A stretch of 64,000 bases of DNA from Oscarella lobularis (taxonomy: Eukaryota; Porifera; Homoscleromorpha; Homosclerophorida; Oscarellidae): NCBI RefSeq assembly GCF_947507565.1, contig NC_089185.1:2976001-3040000 (forward strand), given 5' to 3'. Positions 53,954 to 64,000 of this stretch are shown piece after piece; the first letter of the stretch is position 1, and every line of letters begins with the position of its first letter. Below the pieces are notes generated by a model, which saw nothing but the letters and a program-made list of their open reading frames with translations, made no database searches and was not told the origin of the DNA. The position numbers and the translations under genes are program-made.

Positions 53954-55006
53954 TCACTTGAGGATATAAGCGGACCTCGCCTCGGTGGCCAAACCGCATT
54001 CGTCCCTAAACATCTCCAGGTGTATGTATCCATTCTCACCCCACTTCGTTCCCCACGAATTCCGAACAATCCAATAGGGAACCGAACCTTTCATGTCGTA
54101 ACCGGTGACGAGAACGCAGTGACCCAACTCCGTCCCGCATCGCTTCATCATGACACCTCCTCGATAGTGCTGCCACGAGATAGCGTCAACGCAGACGGAA
54201 AGCGGCGCCCTGTTATAAAGATACAGCATCATTTCCGTTTCGTTTCGACCGACACGTTCGAATCCGTCGATGCGAGCGACGACGTTCGATTGACGGAAGC
54301 GGCACCGTTGATCTTTCGCCGTGTAGCGATAGTCCTCCTCGCTCTCCAACCCGCCGGCTTTGAGAACGTAGTCGTAGGCGGCGGTCGTGGTGTCACCTTG
54401 GCAACCGTTGCTATGCGACTCGCAGTCGACTATCTGTTGCACGGATAGTTTTGTGAGGGATTGTTTTGGGCCGTAAATTGCCCACACTGATTCGATGTTT
54501 TCTGTTGTAGAGAAGGCCCAGCATGAGCCGCATTGGCCTTGGTCTTTGACCGGGGTCACGGTGTTCTTGACGTTGCGCCAGTCGAATCTACGCGGTAGGT
54601 GCTCAACGCGATATGTTGTTAGGTCTGCTTCGGTTTCGTGGGCAGAGGGCGAGGGGGCGGGGCTATAGCCGAGATATTGATCGCGAAATTCGCTTTCGGT
54701 TAGATCGGAAAAGATGGTGAGACCGTAGGGTTGGTTTGGGTCTTCGGCGTTGAGAGATTCAATGCGGGCGAGAGAGGCGCGAAAGGCGTGGAATCGGTGG
54801 AGTTGTTCCGCTTGCGTTCTGTAGTGACGATCGTAGGTGGTGACGTAATCGTTGAAAAGGTCCCAATCCGATGTCGCGAAGAAATTGGCGCTGTCGGCGC
54901 TTTGACCTAAAGCGCAACATAGACGGAAAAGGGTGATTGAATTATGCGTACCTTCTGCGAGGCGTAGATGGTTTATAAGGAGCAGAAAACATGTGGTGAA
55001 CAGCAT
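53954..55006 (-). CDS. Cathepsin-like cysteine protease
   Basis: Exons 54952-55006 and 53954-54906; the 45-nt intron between is also open in frame, so a naive reading adds 15 false residues. The protein is about 334 residues: leader MLFTTCFLLLINHLRLAEG, I29 prodomain (WDLFNDYVTTYDRHYRTQAE, YGLTIFSDLTESEFRDQYLG), mature domain FDWRNVKNTVTPVKDQGQCG. The catalytic set is complete: Cys in QGQCGSCWAFS, His in LGHCVLVTGYD and Asn in IVRNSWGTKWGENGY. It is a secreted or lysosomal papain-family endopeptidase of cathepsin F/L style. It shares a 54-bp divergent gap with HAUS5. Confidence 0.93.
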   Translation of the reverse strand: MLFTTCFLLLINHLRLAEGTHNSITLFRLCCALGQSADSANFFATSDWDLFNDYVTTYDRHYRTQAEQLHRFHAFRASLARIESLNAEDPNQPYGLTIFSDLTESEFRDQYLGYSPAPSPSAHETEADLTTYRVEHLPRRFDWRNVKNTVTPVKDQGQCGSCWAFSTTENIESVWAIYGPKQSLTKLSVQQIVDCESHSNGCQGDTTTAAYDYVLKAGGLESEEDYRYTAKDQRCRFRQSNVVARIDGFERVGRNETEMMLYLYNRAPLSVCVDAISWQHYRGGVMMKRCGTELGHCVLVTGYDMKGSVPYWIVRNSWGTKWGENGYIHLEMFRDECGLATEARSAYILK

Positions 55007-55060
55007 CTCGTTTCGCGCTCTATCCGGGTGTCGGAGATTGAATCCAACTGTCACGTCTCG

Positions 55061-57866
55061 ATGGCCGTTCGCGAAAGCGAAACGCTCTCTGCGCCGCTGG
55101 AAGAGCGCTTGGCGCGTTGGGAAAGTGAAGAGGTCAAGTTCTGCGCAAGAAAAAGCGACTTTCGTCGGTTAGAATCGCTTTTAGCGCGAAGACACGTCTC
55201 ATTTTCGATTTTGCAGGCTCTGTCGATCAGGAACGGCATCCCTTTGGGAATTCATAATCGAAAACGTGCGCGCCGAACGGTAAGAGACACTCGTCGACGA
55301 GAATTCGCAAAGAAAAAGCGCTCCATCGTAGAAAGACCTCAGAAGCGAGAGCCAATATAGAACTGTAAGAAAAATGAATAATGACTATCTTGTTTAATTT
55401 TTTTCTACAATAGAATTGATTTGAGGGATGGGTGGCTGAATGAGTCGACTGGCTCTCTGGTTGGGGATTCTCACGAGGAATCTGACGTTTTATCTCAAGT
55501 GCGACACGTTGAAGCCGAAATTCGTCAACTGGAGAAAGAACTCGATGACGCTGGTACATTTTTGGTTTCTGTTTTGTTCCCTTGGAGAAGTTCTGGTTTT
55601 TAGTTTTTGATTATGAGTCAATGAAGCGGGATTGGAAAGGCGTCAAAGTGCGGCGAACATTGCTTCTGGGACACGCGGAACAGTGCGGACACAATTCCGG
55701 CGTGCTGAGAGAATTCTCAAAAAGAATTCACTCGAAAACGGAAAACATTAGGTCAGCCGATTCAAATGTGGGAAGAAAACCTCTAATCATTTAATTAATT
55801 ATATCTCTTAGAAAATCGTCTCTGAAGGAGATGACGTATTTTTCTAAGGATACAGGACTCGAGTCGGCGTGCACGGTAGAAAAACGCTTCTTTATCAGTA
55901 CGGTTTCCATAGACACCGGTGTTCTTTTTTCATCAGAAAAATCTGCGTGGGCTCATTGACAGCATTGCCGAGTTTTTACTCTGTCTCGAACAGCGGCAGC
56001 AGTTGGACATTCCTCAGACAATGAAGCAAGCACTGGATGCCAGCAAGGATAGGATATGGGCAGACGTTGAGGTAAAATAACCTTTATATGTATGTATACA
56101 AGGAAATTTATTTTTTGTATAGGAATTTCTTAGTCTGAATTCAATTGATAATATTTTGGCGTCTCTGTGCGAAGTGACGGAACAGAGTTGCGACAACGTG
56201 AACGGAAAACGAAAGGCAATCGATATCTTGGGAGACATAGAGAGTCTAAGGTGCGAGGGGAGGGAGCTTTGAAGTTTGACGTCATCATTGTGTCTACAGA
56301 TTTGCTTTGGAACGACCGGGGGAACTTGTCGACGTTTCAATGACGGAATCTCCTCTACAGAGCGTTCAAAATCTATTAGAAGTAATTGAAAAATATTTTG
56401 ATATTCAATCTGGGTTTATTGTATTTTTCTTTTAGGAGCTCCAAGCTCAGCACATTCGGCAATTCTTGATCACGGAAGCTGCATGCGATCGAACTAGTGC
56501 TACGAGCAAGGAGTTGGAACAGTTGAAAGGCCAGATCAATACTTGGTCTGATGAGAACGCTAGGTAACGTTTAGGCAACAGATTTCCTTTATAATATCGA
56601 AATCTTTAGAATGCTCGTCTTGTGTAATGCGGAAATCGCCGGCTTAGAAGCGGCGAATACAGCGACTCGCGAATTGGAAGCCGAATTGCTTAGGGAACGC
56701 GAAGAAAAGCTTGAGACCGCCGCTCAACTGCAGGCGACGCAGAAAACAATTCAAAATTTCAGCGCAATGACGGTGAGTCAACACGGTGAGCGCGTCCTCT
56801 TCTAAGAACATCTGCAACTGCATAGCGAGAGAAACAAGACTTGATACAGACGCTCGTGAAACAGAACGCGAGCGCATCATCAAGACAAGACATCCAGAAG
56901 GCAGAGGTAAGACAAGGAACTATTATAGAGGATTAATTAATTAATTATGGTCTCTTTTATATATAGTTGGTTGAATATGTTGACAAGACGGTTGCGCCTC
57001 ATGGGCAAAAGATTGGCACTTTGGCATCTTCAATGAAGGATTGTGTGAGTCGTGAAGTGAACGCCTTTCTTCTTCTTCCCGCCGAGCGTCTCCGATTGTC
57101 TTCGTCGACGTCAAGGTAGAGTATAATTTATTTATTTATTTATTTATTTATTTTTTTCGTAGTCTTTCTCGCGTTCCCGTCTGCGATTTTTCTCTCCATT
57201 GGCCTCTTAAACCTCGGCTGGGAGAAGACGTGCTGAAGGGGCTGATGCGATGGACGGGCGTTAGAAGGACGGATGTAAGGCGTATTGATTTTTCTCCTGG
57301 GGGACGAGTCTTTGAGCTAATGATTTCAGGCTCCTGAGAATCTTCTCTTGAAGTTGGAAGAGTCGCTGCGAGAACGTCTGCATATCTGATTTCAGTATCT
57401 TTGATTTTATGTGATTGAGCGTTTTTTTGCAGTTGAAGAAAAGCGGATCGACTCCACGTGTTCGTGCGTGACGGAGGAAAAGAATCATCCGAATATCGTC
57501 AGACTTAAACGTGTGCTGCAACCGTTCTCTCTATGGGGGATCAATCTATCGTTGTCTATAGGGCAATTGCGTGCTGTCTCTGAGTTGGATAGTGAGCTGA
57601 ATGAACGTGTGACGCCAATCGTACAAGAGAAATGGATCGCTTCAACCGACGCCTTATCTGATTGCCTAAAGATGCAGGATACAGTCCAATGCTGGTAAGA
57701 CAGAAATAAAATAAATAAATAAATTAATAAAATTTCTCATAGGTGGACACAGCCAGCAATGACGATAGACACGAGGCTAACATACGACGGACAGACTCTT
57801 CATCAGTGGCTTGACCAGTGGAAAGTGCTGACCACGCAGCTAAGACAACTACAGGTCCCATCTTAA
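55061..57866 (+). CDS. HAUS5: HAUS augmin-like complex subunit 5
   Basis: Many short exons beginning 55061-55132, 55185-55279 and 55414 onward. The second exon holds the N-terminal family motif (FRFCRLCRSGTASLWEFII then ENVRAER, compare human RRLCLGQGADIWAYI). Coiled coils follow (VEAEIRQLEKELDDA; ELEAELLREREEKLETAAQL). A central RVPVCDFSLHWPLKPRLGED segment and the C-terminal CWWTQPAMTIDTRLTYDGQT with LHQWLDQWKVLTTQLRQLQ match HAUS5 (human WWEQPGQAAL...). HAUS5 is part of the eight-subunit augmin complex that recruits gamma-tubulin to spindle microtubules. The identification rests mainly on the two ends, since coiled coils are uninformative. Confidence 0.78.
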
Positions 57867-58002
57867 CTATTCACATAAATAATGTACAGTAGGACAACCG
57901 CCTCAGTTCATATAGACACACATTTTCTCTGATTCTGAAGGTAAACAAGAGGCTAACATGCAAGTCTCTATATGCACTGATCTCATTTCTCACTCTTCCG
58001 TC

Positions 58003-59082
58003 TCAACTAATGAGATCTGCTATGGCAGACTCAATATCCGAATACTTGAACACGTACCCCAGTTCAAGAGTGCGTTTGGGCACGATGTTGGGAACTTGCA
58101 GCAACATTTCCGCTCGTTCTCGATGGAGCATCGAACGCACGACGAACTCAGGTACCCAGAAAATCGTCGGTCGACACATGGCGCGTCCGACGGCTTTCGT
58201 GAACGAGAAATTCGTCGTCGAATTGGGCGCGACGGCATTCAAAATTCCGTTCACGTGATCATTTGCAATCGCGTGTCCAATCAATTGCACCATGTCGTCT
58301 TGATGTATCCATGGAAACGCCTGATTACCGGATCCAATGACGCCGCCGAGGCCAAAGCTGAAGGGAAATTTGATATTGGAGAAAAATCCGTCGCTCTTTC
58401 CTAGGACAATGCCAATGCGGAGCGTCACGTGACGCGTTCGAGCGGACGCGCTCTCCTGTAGTCGAGCGCTCGCCTCCCAATCGTGACAGAGAGTCTGCAT
58501 GTCGGAGGAATCAGCGCAAACGTCGTCTTCCGTAAACGTTTTTCCCGTTGACGCTGTGTAGTAGCCGATCGCCGACGACGATAACCAGACGGAAGGCGGC
58601 TCCGACGATTCGGTGATCGCCTTCACGAGAATTTCGTTCGTGTCGATTCGACTCGATCGCATGTCGGCGAGAAATTCAGGCGTCCATCTGAATTCAAGAA
58701 GGTTTATGTATTGATGTATTGATTTTGGCTATGTCACGCCCCACTTAGTGGGAAACCCCTACTACTTCACTCTTGCCTTCTGGAGCTGAATACTCTTTCG
58801 CCTGCTAGGTTGATTACGGCGTCGCATTTGGGAATTCCCGACGTTTTGATCGAATCCTACGGTTGGAGCAATGTTTTTTGGTCTCTATCTCTTATTCGTC
58901 GCGTACCCACGTAAGTTTGGATGGGCCCTTTGTGCGTGATATTGTCACCGTTTCGTGACCCTGTCGTTTCAAGTGCATTCGAAGTGCTCGGCCTATAAAG
59001 CCTGATCCGCCGCCTTTAGGAGTGAAAGTCTGTTAGTAGGAATGGAAGCGAAGCGTCCCTTTTTACCGATTAGTACACGCAT
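58003..59082 (-). CDS. SDR39U1: Epimerase family protein SDR39U1
   Basis: Four exons on the minus strand: a 16-nt start exon 59067-59082 (MRVLI plus one base), 58907-59013, 58777-58856 and 58003-58687, in phase, 295 residues (human 293). The Rossmann motif GGGSGFIGRALRMHL is formed across the first junction. CDAVINLAGERVFSSRRW, WLSSSAIGYY, VVLGKSDGFF-like IGIVLGKSDGFFSNIKFPFS, GSGNQAFPWIHQDDMVQL and GILNAVAPNSTTNFSF match the family (human GSGHQFFPWIHIGDL, GVLNGVAPSS). The C-terminal DUF1731 is complete. The third intron (58688-58776) has a GC donor, AGAAG|GCAAGA. It is a putative NAD(P)-dependent enzyme; the substrate is unknown. Confidence 0.93.
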
Positions 59083-61466
59083 TCGTGTTTTCGAGCTTTT
59101 CCGTTCAGAACGCGCGTTATCGCAAGTCTCGCAAGTTTGCTACTTGACTTAGCGGGCTCAAAAAGACTTCAGGATGGTGCGATCGAGCCCAAACGTGCAT
59201 GCAAACGTCTAAAGCGAAACGCAGGAGGTGATCAAGTAAGTAAAGTAGGTCAGAAGGATCTTTCTTTGCCTTTCTGCATCGTCGAAGGTTGTCCGAAGAC
59301 AAGGATCGCGAAACGTTCGTTGCTCGACCACGATGCAGCCGTGATAAGCGGAGAATCGTGTATAAGGTCAGTGATAGAGCTGAGGACCCTTTTGAGGCCT
59401 GCTGACTCTGTTCTCCAACCCCTTGGATTTTATTTTAATCAAGTCGCTGCAGGCCCTGCAACGACTTGATTCAAATCTAAAGGGGTCGGAGAACGGATTT
59501 GTCCCAAGCGAAGGAAATGAACTTAGATTGTGTTTTCATTATATAGGAGTGACTGCGATTTCCACTTGAGAAAGGTAAGGCAGTTTATATTCCTAAAATC
59601 GTTTGTAGTTCAGTGACTCGGCGTGGACATACCGACGAGGCAGATGAAGAGCTTTCCGATGTCGCCATTCACCTCCGGGTCCCGAGGTGACTAAATAAAA
59701 CCGGCCCAACTCGAGCCAGAGAGGTTAAACGCGGCGCAAACGCAGGGGATTCAATCCCCTACTCCCGTGGCATGAGTGATAAACTGCTACCCCACTTGGG
59801 CAAGACGCGGTGGGTACAATAGCGGTCCACCTGTGCCTTGGTATATAAAGGCACCCCCGGGACAGATGGGTCGCTGTCTCCCCGAAAGAGGGCCTGGGTG
59901 AAGGGCCCTTCACCTGAAGACGCCGGAAGGACGTTCATTTTTTGTTGTTTTGCACTTCCGGGTTACTTCCGGGTTTATTGAATAAAAATTAACATGCGTT
60001 CCCCATACTGTGCACTACGCGGGCAGTTTCTGATGGACGGGGTCTTGCCCAGGACCCCGGAGACCCTCTACGAACCGCGCACGCGAATTCTACTTGCACC
60101 GGAGACGCTATGACGTCTACTGACTACGTAAAAGTAAACAGTCAGTCTTTTCCTTGGTGGTCGACGTTGAAGCTTTGCCTTTGACTCTTCTTTCGATCCA
60201 AATCCGATGATCTGATGATCTCTCCATTTTCCGTTTGAGCTCTTTCGGCTGGAAGAGACGAGATGATTGGTACGATTACTACACTGTGTATAAGACACAC
60301 GTACCTGCGTGCTCGTGCTTATTTCCAACTCCATTTCCCGTGCTCCCTCTGGTCAACGTCGAGACTGTCAGAGTTTTGGCTTTGACTCTGGACGATCTCA
60401 ATGATTCCCACTTGAGCTTCATGCAGTCCGTCAAGCTTTGCATCTTCCGTTTCGACGTCTTACCCGTCGAGCAACAAGTTGCCGACTGACTGAAAGGAAG
60501 CAAAGCAGCGACCCTTCTGATGATGGTTCTATATTTCTTAGCTGTATCATTTCGAAGCCAATCGTCAAGACGCCCTACCCAACAGCGTCATAAATTGCTA
60601 ACTATATACACTGAATTAATTTAACCTTAACCGTCGAGACCTCGATTCCCTGCTTGAGCTCGTTTTTTTGGTCAGAAGGCTTGAATAATAGTTTTTCTCT
60701 TCCGGTCTATGTCAGAGACAGCCGGAGAGCCTGGCTTTTCACTCTTCTGAGCTGTTCGGCGATTCCTTTTGAGGCCCTCGCTTCCCGCTTGAGCTTCATT
60801 CGGTCAGTCGAGCCTTGCGTTTCGCATTTTGATGTCGGTGAACGTCGCACGATTCACTCTTGTCGCGATACGAGCGATTGACTTGTCGTGAACTGGAAAG
60901 GAAGTAAAAGTCAGACGCTCTGATGGCTCTTAGCTGCATAATCGTACTCGTTTCGTAGCCAATCCGCATTTTTCGGTAGATTTTCTTTCCAGACAGAACA
61001 TTCCTGCGATGATAGCGTGCGTTAAAGAGAAATTCCTAAATTCCATCATTAATTGGACCTACGAACTTTTCACCCTCCAATCTACCCGCCGGTGCCAATA
61101 GTACGGTCACTCTATAAAACAACACCTCAGTCACGATTATCACAAAAAAAGAAAAACTAAAAGTGTAGGTCAAAATGCTGTAAAAAAGAGTGAGAAACAA
61201 GTTAGGACTCCACAGATTAAATAATTAGACATACGGATATCACAAAAATATTTTTGGGAGCTGCTCACTAAAATACTGGCTCACTAAAATACTGGCTCAC
61301 ATGAATTTCGTCGCCATTCAAGCGTCAATTTCATCAACACAAGTAATACAGTACCACTGTACATTCGGTATAGCAATGGGTTGTATGTGCTTGTGGACAT
61401 TTACGAAACCGGGGGAGGTCAAGCATGCAGCTGTTAATTTATTTCTAAACTATACGTGTACCTGTG
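59083..61466. other. Repeat-rich region without a convincing gene
   Basis: About 2.4 kb. An open stretch from 59137 (KRACKRLKRNAGGDQ with a CAA|GTAAGT donor; then LPFCIVEGCPKTRIAKRS) might be the start of a gene divergent from SDR39U1, but it lacks an ATG and partner exons. A foldback repeat lies at 59410-59494. A TATA-like TATATAAAGGC sits at 59843. From about 60150 to 60900 degenerate repeats recur (GACTCT, TTGAGCT and CGTCGAGAC motifs, about 250 bases apart). Nothing else is recognised. Confidence 0.45.
59410..59494. repeat. Imperfect foldback repeat
   Basis: Arms GTTCTCCAACCCCTT...CAAGTCGCTGCAGG and CCTGCAACGACTTG...AAGGGGTCGGAGAAC pair as an 85-bp near-perfect hairpin with a few mismatches. 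It looks like a small MITE or foldback element. No target duplication was recognised. Confidence 0.75.
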
Positions 61467-64000
61467 TCAATGACCCTCGGTGGCTATTCTCGCATATTCC
61501 TCTTCAATAGAGTTCCGCGCAACGTCTGCCAGCTTACATGCCGCAAACAACTTCTTGACAGTAGCGCTCTTAGCTTCTAACATCCAATCTTCAATAATGA
61601 TTCTTAGGCGATACTCGTTTGATGAATTATCCTGGCCAATCTGCTCCAACTTATTAAGGCTAAGCTTCAGATACATTCCAATCTCTCTCCACTTCCTTTG
61701 CCCAACACGACAAACAGCCAAAATCAGGTCCGGTAAAGGCCTGTCACTGTCTGCCACAGCCGGCAACCCGATCCTATAAACGAAATACCAGTCAACATTC
61801 TTTATAAAATTTCGAAAATTACTTTGTTTTATCAAACCACAGCTTCATGCCGTCAAGCTCTTCGTCGTCTAACTGACGAGTTCCTTTAGCCACCGACCAC
61901 ATATCCGTATCCGCACTAAATCCTTCCAGTTTGGCTAGAGTCTCAGAAAATTGGCCCTTTGGCTTCGTTTCCTCAACTTGACAATACAATTCCGTCTGCA
62001 GTCCCGCCATGCCGCGTTGCTTTGCCTCGTCAACGCTTTTAATGAGCCACTCGCGAAATTCATGGCAAGCCTTAGGAAGTTTAGAGTTTTGCTCCTCCGT
62101 CAATGGCTTCCTTTCGTTGTTCGGAAAAAGAGTCACAGACACACAGTTCCTCGTACCTTGGTATAAGAATTCCGCGTTGACTCCAGGCGAGATAAAAAAG
62201 ATAAGTCGATTTCTCTTGAGTTGCACGGAATCAGCAGATGCCATAGAACGCTTTCCAATTATACGCGTAGCCAAGCGGAAATAAAGCGGCTCGGGGAAAA
62301 ATAGAACGTCTTTGGCAAAAATGAGAAGTGGAAGAGGAAGTGATGATTTCTGACTGCACTTGAACGCTTGGCTGAACTTGGTCTCGCGCTGAAAATCGTC
62401 CTGTATGAAGCAAGCGCTATAGTAGCCTTTGTCGCTTGACCCTTCTTCCTTTTCGGTAAGTACGTCAAAGTGACAAAGAATACCCTTTGCTGCATCAAAG
62501 TCTCTTTCTTCCACTTCAGCAACGTTTTTTAGCAAATAATCCACCAATTGAAGAGAAAGAAATCCAGACTCAACGGCTTCTTGCCAATGCGGCCTAAGAC
62601 CTTTTGGCTTTGAGTGTACTGAGCCGACGAACGAAGCCAACAGATTAAATAGCCAATTAAAATCGTGAAAAACGATATTCCTTAGCCCGGGAATTTCGGG
62701 AAAGTGGTAAACGGCACCCACGTTCATCAAATGAATTAAAGCTTCTCCAAGTTCCCTTTCATCAACAATGTGACACAAACGAGCAACTTCTTTCACTTCA
62801 TCAAGTCCTGCTGTATAACGTCCGGTTATGCTTTTAAGTTCTCCTAGTGCGTCTTCGAATTTCAGCCAGCGTGCTGGTTGCTCAGCTTGTTTCTGCCAAT
62901 AACTCTTAGCAATTTTGTTCACTTTATCTCTGATTTCTCTGGCAACAGGTTCATCTGTACCAGACATTTTATTTTCAACTGGAAAGCAAACGTCAAGATT
63001 TGAAGACGAAGGAGGTACGAAGTGGTGCTGGCACTTATTTTTCCAAAACAAGTGTTTTAGATGGTCATCGTTAGCCTTAATAAAATTAACGCTTTTAAAC
63101 CAGAGATATCTCTGTTTAAACCGAGCTTCAGCGAGCTTCCGGTGAGTGGCAATCGGAAAAATCGCTGGAAGTCTTTCAACTTCTTCACCAAAAAATGAGC
63201 CGGCCTGCTGAGGAGGATGAGCAATTAGCACAGACGAAGCCCAATGTTTTAGAAAGTCGTCATTAGTCTGCATTCGACAGAGCTTTTGTGACTCATGAAC
63301 GATTCGACCGTCGATGCCTTTCATTCGAAAAGATGATGTCGCTTTATCGGTGAGAAGTTGAGCTCCATTGAACACGAGCATGTACATGGAGAGAGGGCTG
63401 GATGGCATAAGAGCTGCATGAGCCGTCAGGAATGGCTCTTGTCCGCCAAAATCGCAGATTGTCATCAGGATGACATCTGTCTGACCTCCAAGTCGTGTTG
63501 AATCATTTACTAATGCTTCTATTTCATCAAGTTGCTCTTTGGTCAGCGGATGTGGTTTGCAGGACTCTGCGCCGATTTGTGCTGAAATGAATCTACAAAT
63601 ACATTGTACACATTGAAGTATAAAATGCCCAAGTTTCCAGATACCCTCCTTTCTTCTCTTCCTGTTTCTGGCCAGCTTCTGGCCTATATATGTATCACTT
63701 GTACAATTAATTAACTTGAAGCAAATTATAGAAGAAGACCTGTCAGCACTTCCAAAAGCCTGATTCAATTTCTCCTTGTGCTCTTTCCAAGACAATCGCT
63801 GCCACATGGTAGGATCCCCATCAATCGTTGAGCAGTGAGACTTCATCAAGGTGACGCTGGCTTTACTGAGGTCGATCCCACATGTGCTAGCGTGCTCTTC
63901 GAACGCTTGGCCAAGAAGGAGCCGGACAAGACAAGTCTTTCCCACTCCATCTTGACCAATAACATTCAGGCGAACTCGAGCAACTTTAACAGTTCCTACG
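61467..64000 (-). CDS. ROCO-type protein (Roc GTPase, COR) with C-terminal Death domain, 5' partial
   Basis: Minus strand; it continues beyond 64000. A large exon (61823-64000 as seen) begins inside the Roc GTPase: Walker A GQDGVGKTCLVRLLLGQ, switch-region ICDFGGQEPFLTAH (DxGGQ), and IAHPPQQAG. The COR region follows (LKFEDALGELKSITGRY, VYHFPEIPGLRNIVFHDFNW, LFNLLASFVGS). An in-phase last exon, 61467-61773, encodes a Death domain (DRPLPDLILAVCRVGQRKWR, EIGMYLKLSLNKLEQIGQD). Death-domain ROCOs are known from non-vertebrate animals. The combination suggests signalling in stress or cell death. N-terminal domains (often LRR or ankyrin) lie outside the window. A 52-64 nt stretch near 63595-63650 might be an intron. 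Confidence 0.83.

Noticed and set aside
59735-59806. tRNA-like appearance on the minus strand (GTGGGGTAGCAG and GGGGATTGAATCCCC)
   Set aside because: The T-arm loop does not match GGTTCGA, no acceptor stem pairs, and the anticodon arm cannot be drawn.
1-64000. CRISPR arrays, bacterial operons, rRNA genes and LTR or capsid-bearing elements
   Set aside because: None was recognised on either strand; gene structure is eukaryotic throughout.

Overview
The window is animal nuclear DNA. It carries spliceosomal introns, mostly about 45-60 nt long, tightly packed genes and metazoan-type genes: INCENP, ARID1, SUPT4H1, HAUS5, ARMC2, TMEM181, UQCRQ, VCPKMT, SDR39U1, HSPA12-like, a BCL-2 family gene and IAPs. 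The very short introns, close divergent gene pairs, secreted T1-TLDc proteins, plant/fungal-style CNNM proteins and cathepsin paralogues suggest a sponge, most likely a compact-genome homoscleromorph (Oscarella or Corticium type). The organism is an inference; the gene identities rest on the translated sequence.

Layout. 0-17 kb is a duplicated accessory region. It holds four intact genes for predicted secreted proteins (signal peptide, then a KCTD-like T1/BTB domain, then TLDc), two or three broken TLDc copies, an HSPA12-like gene, a MIEAP-like gene, SUPT4H1 (with a truncated copy of its first exon 9.6 kb away), and a 1.4-kb copy of the 5' part of INCENP joined to a TLDc fragment. 17-21 kb holds the complete INCENP gene. 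21-33 kb holds a BCL-2 family gene, a Gfo/Idh/MocA oxidoreductase, and a tandem CNNM pair bracketed by two convergent four-BIR IAP genes. 33-44 kb holds ARMC2, an FN3 receptor-like gene and ARID1. 44-49 kb holds two secreted-protein genes on the minus strand (vWA-EGF and an unrecognised one). 49-59 kb is dense housekeeping: TMEM181, UQCRQ/VCPKMT, two cathepsins (one with its catalytic Cys changed to Ser), HAUS5 and SDR39U1. 59-61.4 kb is repeat-rich with no convincing gene. 61.5-64 kb holds the 3' part of a Roc-COR-Death gene that runs off the window.

How genes relate. Chromatin and mitosis (INCENP, HAUS5, ARID1, SPT4) and cell-death control (BCL-2, IAPs, death-domain ROCO) are both well represented, but the sequence shows no operon-like logic; neighbours mostly share promoters. 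Repeated local segmental duplication is the main process visible. At least four duplication units copied a whole gene plus the clipped end of its neighbour, leaving decayed exons of SPT4, IAP, VCPKMT and HAUS5. No retrovirus-like or other capsid/envelope-bearing element was recognised; mobile DNA is limited to small foldback/MITE-like pieces.
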